The notes below the pieces were generated by a model that saw only the letters and a program-made list of their open reading frames with translations, was not told the DNA's origin and did not search any database. A stretch of DNA of 64,000 nt from Lutraria lutraria (Eukaryota; Mollusca; Bivalvia; Venerida; Mactridae), in the NCBI GenBank assembly GCA_964023205.1, contig OZ026851.1:12875637-12939636 (forward strand), read 5' to 3'. Made by a program: the position numbers and the translations under genes. Of this stretch, positions 59,236 to 64,000 are shown piece after piece. Within the stretch, counting starts at the first letter, position 1, and every line of letters starts with the position of its first letter.

Positions 59236-59430
59236 TACTCTGGAATCATTCATTTTCGTTGGGTTCAATTTTCGTGGTTTTTACTAAAAAGGCTATTTCG
59301 TGGGGACATAAATTCGTGGATTTTGATTTTTGCAAAAAAATGCCTTATCTCCGCATTTGAATTCGTGGGGATTTGATTTCGTGGATGAGTCGAAATTAAA
59401 TCCCCAACGAAAATTAATGATTCTACAGTA
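59236..59430. mobile_element. TTTCGTTGGG MITE, copy 4
   Basis: TACTCTGGAATCATTCATTT then TCGTTGGGTTCAATTTTCG at the left; CCCCAACGAAAATTAATGA then TTCTACAGTA at the right, inverted. Confidence 0.85.
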
Positions 59431-60076
59431 TTTGGGATAACAAAGGGTGTAGAAAATGTAGGGATTTGTCCAGTTTGTAATGTCTGTATAATGTTTAGTG
59501 ACCCCTGACTATATAAACTGTAGTTCGCATTTCCAGCTTTTTGGCCAACACTTGATTTGTTTGATTGTTCGTATCTGTATTTCGATAATCATTGTTTTCT
59601 CCCGGATATGTCTATCTGTGTCTCACCCTGACTATTTGGAGAGCGAACGTGTTGTTTTCTCCGTTTTGTTACCATTTTACTTGTCCGTTTATACCGTATC
59701 ACTGTCTTTTCTCGCAACTCGACCCAGACAAAGAAAGTCACTCTCAGCTTGAAAATATCGTATTTTCTCACCATATTCCAAATAAAATCATTGTTTTAGT
59801 ACGATAGTTTATGAGACATTCACATTATAATCATATTAATTTACCAACTTTGTTATTGTTCAGACAAGTGTTTTATATCCAAAGAATTCAATTCAGAGCA
59901 TTGAAAACGTCGTCAACATTTTGTCACGTGACTTGAAATATTTATCTTCTATCGAGAGCTAAAACAAATAATTATTATGACAAATCTCTGCGTGATGTAG
60001 ATTAATGTCCAAGTTTAATAATATTATTCATTCTCTCAATGTCTGTAATTAGTTTATTGCTCACTTAGACATTTTT

Positions 60077-60495
60077 ACGCCCCCGACATCTTCGATATCG
60101 GGCGTAAAGTGAATGTCCTGTCCGTCCTTCCGTCGTCCATACAAGGTTAAGTCGATTTTACCGTTTCGTCTAGCGCCAACACCATTTTCTAGAACACTTT
60201 GATACTTACATAGTTGAAGCCTATGAGCATGAGCAATTCACCCGTATCAACAAATCTCACTTTGACTTAATTTGGACCTAGAATTTTTCTGTACTAGGTT
60301 AAGTAGATTATACCGTTTGTCTAGCACCAACACCGCTTGAATATTTACACAGTTGTTGCTTATGACCATTCTCAATCCATCCATTTTCAAACACCCACTT
60401 TGACATTGACCTTGTTCAAATGTGCCATTGCTTGACAAGCATGCCACTGGGGCATGGGCATATGCGTTTATTGAACTCTGCAATTTGTTTACAAT
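60077..60495 (+). mobile_element. GTCCGTCC/CTAGCACCAA element, copy 3, with doubled core
   Basis: Hairpin ACGCCCCCGACATC / GATATCGGGCGT, then GTCCGTCCTTCCGTCG. The core GGTTAAGTMGATTATACCGT and GTCTAGC(G/A)CCAACACC occurs twice, about 145-150 bp apart. Ends near CAAGCATGCCACTGGGGC, like copy 1. Confidence 0.85.
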
Positions 60496-60905
60496 ATGTT
60501 TATTTACGTGATTCAGCCGACTTTCATAAGTTTCTCCCGATCACTTAGTTATAGGTCGTTCGATTACTCTCGGCGCCGTAGGAGCATGCAGCCACGGAAC
60601 ATTAGCGGATTTATTCCCCTCACATGTACCCATTCAAACACCTAGATGGAGAGGAGCAAACGTGGAATAAACGTTTTGCTCAGAAAAATTCCGATGGTCC
60701 GATAGTACTTAGTTATATTACCAAAACATCAATGCTAATACAATGTAATTATTTCCAGTAACAAAGTGTCGATGCTTGACTTTGCCAATGTCTGAAAACT
60801 GTACAACTATACACATGACGCCAGTTTTATACTATATCTACGATGGTCATCCTTTTCTGAAAAACTGAACGATGGTTCAGCTTTCCATAGACGTCACGTC
60901 TAGCT

Positions 60906-60983
60906 CCAATCTCTACACAGAGTTGTCGTTCGTTATCTCTCCCATACATGCGCGACGAACGACAACTCCGTGTAGAGATTGGC
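60906..60983. mobile_element. CCAATCTCTACACAGAGTTGTCG mini-element, full copy
   Basis: Arms CCAATCTCTACACAGAGTTG then TCGTTCGT and ACGAACGACAAC then TCCGTGTAGAGATTGG: about 28 bp of near-perfect inverted repeat around about 22 bases. Confidence 0.85.
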
Positions 60984-61025
60984 TTAAACTGGTTCCCGTT
61001 CCACAAGTCAACGGGGACCAGTTTA
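60984..61025. mobile_element. 42-bp TTAAACTGGTTCC mini-element with exact 8-bp duplication
   Basis: Starts TTAAACTGGTTCCCGTT and ends AACGGGGACCAGTTTA; the core is only CCACAAGTC. Exact direct repeat AGATTGGC at 60976-60983 and 61026-61033. The duplicated target is the right end of the neighbouring CCAATC element, so this one inserted later. Confidence 0.92.
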
Positions 61026-61849
61026 AGATTGGCGCGCATGTATTTTTAATACGGGCCAACGTTTTTTTCTACATCCGCCATGCAATTGTTAAACAAGTTC
61101 TTGTTCCATGTTGCTATGTAAGTCTATCAAAGTTCAGTTTCCATGAGAACTTACAGTACTTTGATTTAAGAGATGCTTCTTGTTTATAAATTTTGCTGAC
61201 TTCAGCCTTCGTCTGCAGAGGCAGCTACAAGGTGTGATGTAATTTACGTTATTATGTTACTAGATGTTAAACTCTTAATGTCTATAATAATAATATAATA
61301 AATCTTAATTTACAAGATTTTGTACAAACCAGACGGCTCAGTTAATGTCCGTCTTGGTTGAACTGGACCCAGTAATGTTCTCATATCGTGTCTGTGGGAT
61401 GGTTACTTAGTATTTAAAATATATGTCTCACTAGCTAAGTGTTCATATATCATAGATTATTGCACGATACTTTCGAATTGGGAGTGACCAATAACTCACT
61501 CCTATAATTATGTAACATAACATACACTAGCCTTTTTTTATTCATGTAACAATTTTTAGTGACTCTCGTAAAGCAATAAAAGTAACCGTTCATATTTTTG
61601 TTTGTGGATAAACGTTGCATAATTAAAACAGTCAAGGCCACGTGACGATGGATTCAACTTTAACCGGTTGGAACTAATGCCCTTCAGTAGAGAGATGGAC
61701 AATACAAGTTCAAATTTAGAATAACAATTTGTAGGAAAAATTGAACTCTACATTTTAACAGGAAAATACGCGAACTATTAATTTTATTCCTTCCAGTAAG
61801 ATTTTTTCCACACATCTTGGGAGGAAAAGTGTAACGATGACTTTGGAGT

Positions 61850-61970
61850 TGCTTACGGAGGATTGGGGTCTAGTACTGGTTCTTCCCAGGAACGATGGTT
61901 AGGTGAACTGTCCGGTGACTGTTAGGTGACTTTGACTGTTGAAAAGTGGCGTAAAACTCGATATAAACAA
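61850..61970 (+). repeat. Dispersed repeat ending GGCGTAAAACTCGAT, copy 2
   Basis: TACGGAGGATTGGGGTCTAG, CCAGGAACGATGGTTAGGTG, AACTGTCCGG and GGCGTAAAACTCGATATAAA match 41820-41968. Confidence 0.7.
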
Positions 61971-62244
61971 ATATGAACGATGGCTTTTGATCTGTTTGGA
62001 TGAAGAGACAATAGTTTATTGTGATGCCTTTTTATTAACCGTTTTTGGTTATCAGGCGGTTCGCCAGATCATTTCTTTATACAGTAACTACGCCTATATT
62101 TCCCTGTATCCATTACATTAGATTATTAATTAACTATTCAATATTAGGCGCGTTTTCACTTCAAATGCTGGACCGATATGAAATTCACCAATACATTATG
62201 AACACAAAACTCGGCCATTATGAAAAAAATCGGCTATTATAAGT

Positions 62245-63019
62245 ATCGGTCATTCTGATTGGCTGTCATGCTCGGCCATTATAAAAGACTCTGCTATTAT
62301 GATATTCGGTCATTCTGATTGGCTGTCCAGCTAGGCCATTATGAAGAAAAACTCGGCTATTATGAGATTCGGTCATTCTAATTGACTGTCCAGCTCGACC
62401 ATTATGAAAACCTCTGCTATAATGAGATTCGGTCATTCTGATTGACTGTCCAGCTCGGCCATTATGAAAAAAACTCGGCTATTATGAGATTCGGTCATTC
62501 TGATTGACTGTCCAGCTCGGCCATTATGAAAACCTCGGCTATTATGAGATTCGGTCATTCTAATTGACTGTCCAGCTCGGCCATTATGAAAACCTCGGCT
62601 TTTATGTGATTCGGTCATTCTGATTGGCTGTCCAGCTCGGCCATTATGAAAACTTGAAAAACTCGGCTATTATGAGATTCGGTCATTCTAATTGACTGTC
62701 CAGCTCGGCCATTATGAAAACATTGGCTATTATGAGATTCGGTCATTCTAATTGACTGTCCAGCTCGGCCATTATGAAAAACTCGGCTATTATGAGATTC
62801 AGTCATTCTGATTGGCTGTCCAGCTCGGCTATTATGAAAAACTCGGTTATTAAGTGATTCGGTCATTCTGATTGGCTGTCCAGCTCGGCAATTATGAAAA
62901 ACTGCTATTATGAGATTCGGTCATTCTGATTGGCTGTCCAGTTCGGCCATTATGAAAAAAACTCGGCTATTATGAGATTCGGTCATTCTGATTGGCTGTC
63001 CAGCTCGGCCATTATGTAA
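62245..63019 (+). repeat. ~57-62-bp satellite GATTCGGTCATTCTGATTGG
   Basis: About 13 units of GATTCGGTCATTCTGATTGG then CTGTCCAGCTCGGCCATTAT then GAAAAACTCGGCTATTATGA. Each contains an inverted CCAAT box (ATTGG, or AATTG in variants). The unit is sometimes 60 bp, which keeps an antisense 20-residue frame (MTESHNSR..) open over several units; this looks like a by-product of unit length. Confidence 0.95.
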
Positions 63020-63242
63020 CCACTGCTAAATTCTTTAGTTAATTAATAAAATTGTCCATAACTAAGTGTATTCATAATTTTATACGATGTTTTACACGAG
63101 TTCACAATAACCGTCTTACTGTGTCTTGAACGTTGACGACTGAATATCAGTTAAAGCAATTTCGTTTGACGAATGAACTATGTTTTCTTGGATTTTATAA
63201 AAAGTTAGAACATACTCTTGTTTTTTCTTCAGTGAGGGGAAT

Positions 63243-64000
63243 CCACATGACCTAGTGACGTCACAATGTTATCGTTACAAGCGCATTTTCTGTCATTCGA
63301 ACTAGGAAAACATCACGTAAGTGCAGTATTTTTCGTTTTCCGCTAAAGCCACATAACTGTTGCAACTCCTTACATAAAGGGCTACCTCCGGTTCAGTAGT
63401 TTGTCCCTGAAGGCAATGTGTACACTACGGTAGCGCTATGCACTGACCTGTGTTATTCTGCTCGGGGCATTATGGGTATTTGCAGGAACTACTTACAAAA
63501 TGGAAATTATAAACAATAACATAGCGTGACGTCACCGTATGGTACACATTGGAGCCAAGCGTTCTTCAACATTGCGTTTCATTGAATAATTAGTGTTATT
63601 GACGAAATCATAAGAATAGAAATGGTACAACGTATTAACTAAACAAATTTTGTTAAGAACATACAACCGATATGGTTGTTTTGACATTTTTAATCCTTCC
63701 GCGGAACTATACTTTTAGCGTATGTATAACTATCTAAATGTGGATAGTAATCAGTTTTATGTATAGAGGTTAGACAAACGTAGTGACGTCACGCTATGTA
63801 TAGAACGCCCTGAAGGCCCTCTACTTAATTACTTTTCTTGTCCAAACCGTTTTCTAAAATTTTCTTGTAAAATAACGTTCATTTTCATAACACTGTCAAA
63901 CGGTTTGGACAAGAAAAGCAAAAAAGTAGAGGGCTTACAGTGACAAAAATCTGAACCGGAGGTAGCCCTTTATGTAAGGAGTTGCAACAGTTATGTGGCT
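63243..64000. mobile_element. Foldback element, copy 2, cut by the window end
   Basis: GGAATCCACATGACCTAGTG start; TGTTGCAACTCCTTACATAA, CTACCTCCGGTTCAG on the left and CTGAACCGGAGGTAG and TTATGTAAGGAGTTGCAAC inverted on the right. The centre is reduced compared with 54172-55464. Carries a nested 394-bp insertion. Confidence 0.88.
63414..63807 (+). mobile_element. CAATGTGTACACTACGG element, 394 bp, nested
   Basis: Starts CAATGTGTACACTACGGTAG and ends CACGCTATGTATAGAACG. Exact 9-bp direct repeat CCCTGAAGG at 63405-63413 and 63808-63816; removing element plus one repeat restores the foldback arm. An internal CATAGCGTGACGTCACCGTA then TGGTACACATTG (to about 63553) is an inverted copy of the left end. 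Two CRE palindromes inside. Confidence 0.88.

Noticed and set aside
59498..59807. Overlapping frames of 84 and 71 codons
   Set aside because: Low-complexity hydrophobic translations in two frames, with no motif and no splice context.
62433..62866. Antisense frames encoding MTESHNSR-type 20-residue repeats
   Set aside because: The frame is open only because many satellite units are 60 bp; unit length varies elsewhere and breaks it. No start context or flanking gene structure.

Overview
This is a stretch of animal nuclear genome: AT-rich, intron-bearing and crowded with short dispersed repeats. The repeat repertoire (GTCCGTCC-type elements, GCTCACC-type elements, tRNA-derived SINEs, many non-autonomous DNA elements) and the two proteins suggest a mollusc, most likely a bivalve. 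That assignment is inference; no species was identified.

Two genes are well supported. At 1-14759 on the + strand lie the last 17 exons of NSF (N-ethylmaleimide-sensitive factor, the SNARE-disassembling AAA+ ATPase). The 5' end lies left of the window, but the ~670 residues present read cleanly through the end of the N domain, D1 and D2 to a stop codon. At 25741-21045 on the - strand lie five coding exons of a Rab5-family small GTPase (222 residues, geranylgeranylated CC end). The genes are convergent, about 6.3 kb apart. Both products act in membrane fusion: Rab5 recruits tethers on early endosomes and NSF recycles the SNAREs. Their adjacency is noteworthy but may be chance.

From ~25.8 kb to 64 kb I recognise no convincing protein-coding gene. 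The region is a mosaic of mobile elements and tandem arrays: a GCTCACC element with six 161-bp internal units (30.6-31.8 kb), an AT-rich 37-bp satellite (32 kb), a 28-bp minisatellite (42.9-43.3 kb), a 3.7-kb array of a 16-bp unit with higher-order structure (46.3-50.0 kb), a foldback element (54.2-55.5 kb) with a second copy carrying a nested insertion (63.2-64 kb), and a ~60-bp satellite (62.2-63.0 kb). Several ultrashort inverted-repeat elements (42-90 bp) have exact or near-exact target-site duplications, so they can be delimited base by base.

The most unusual feature is at NSF exon 16. Its 3' splice site and first codons have been amplified as a 42-bp (14-codon) tandem repeat that stays open and in frame with the exon, giving several near-identical candidate acceptors.
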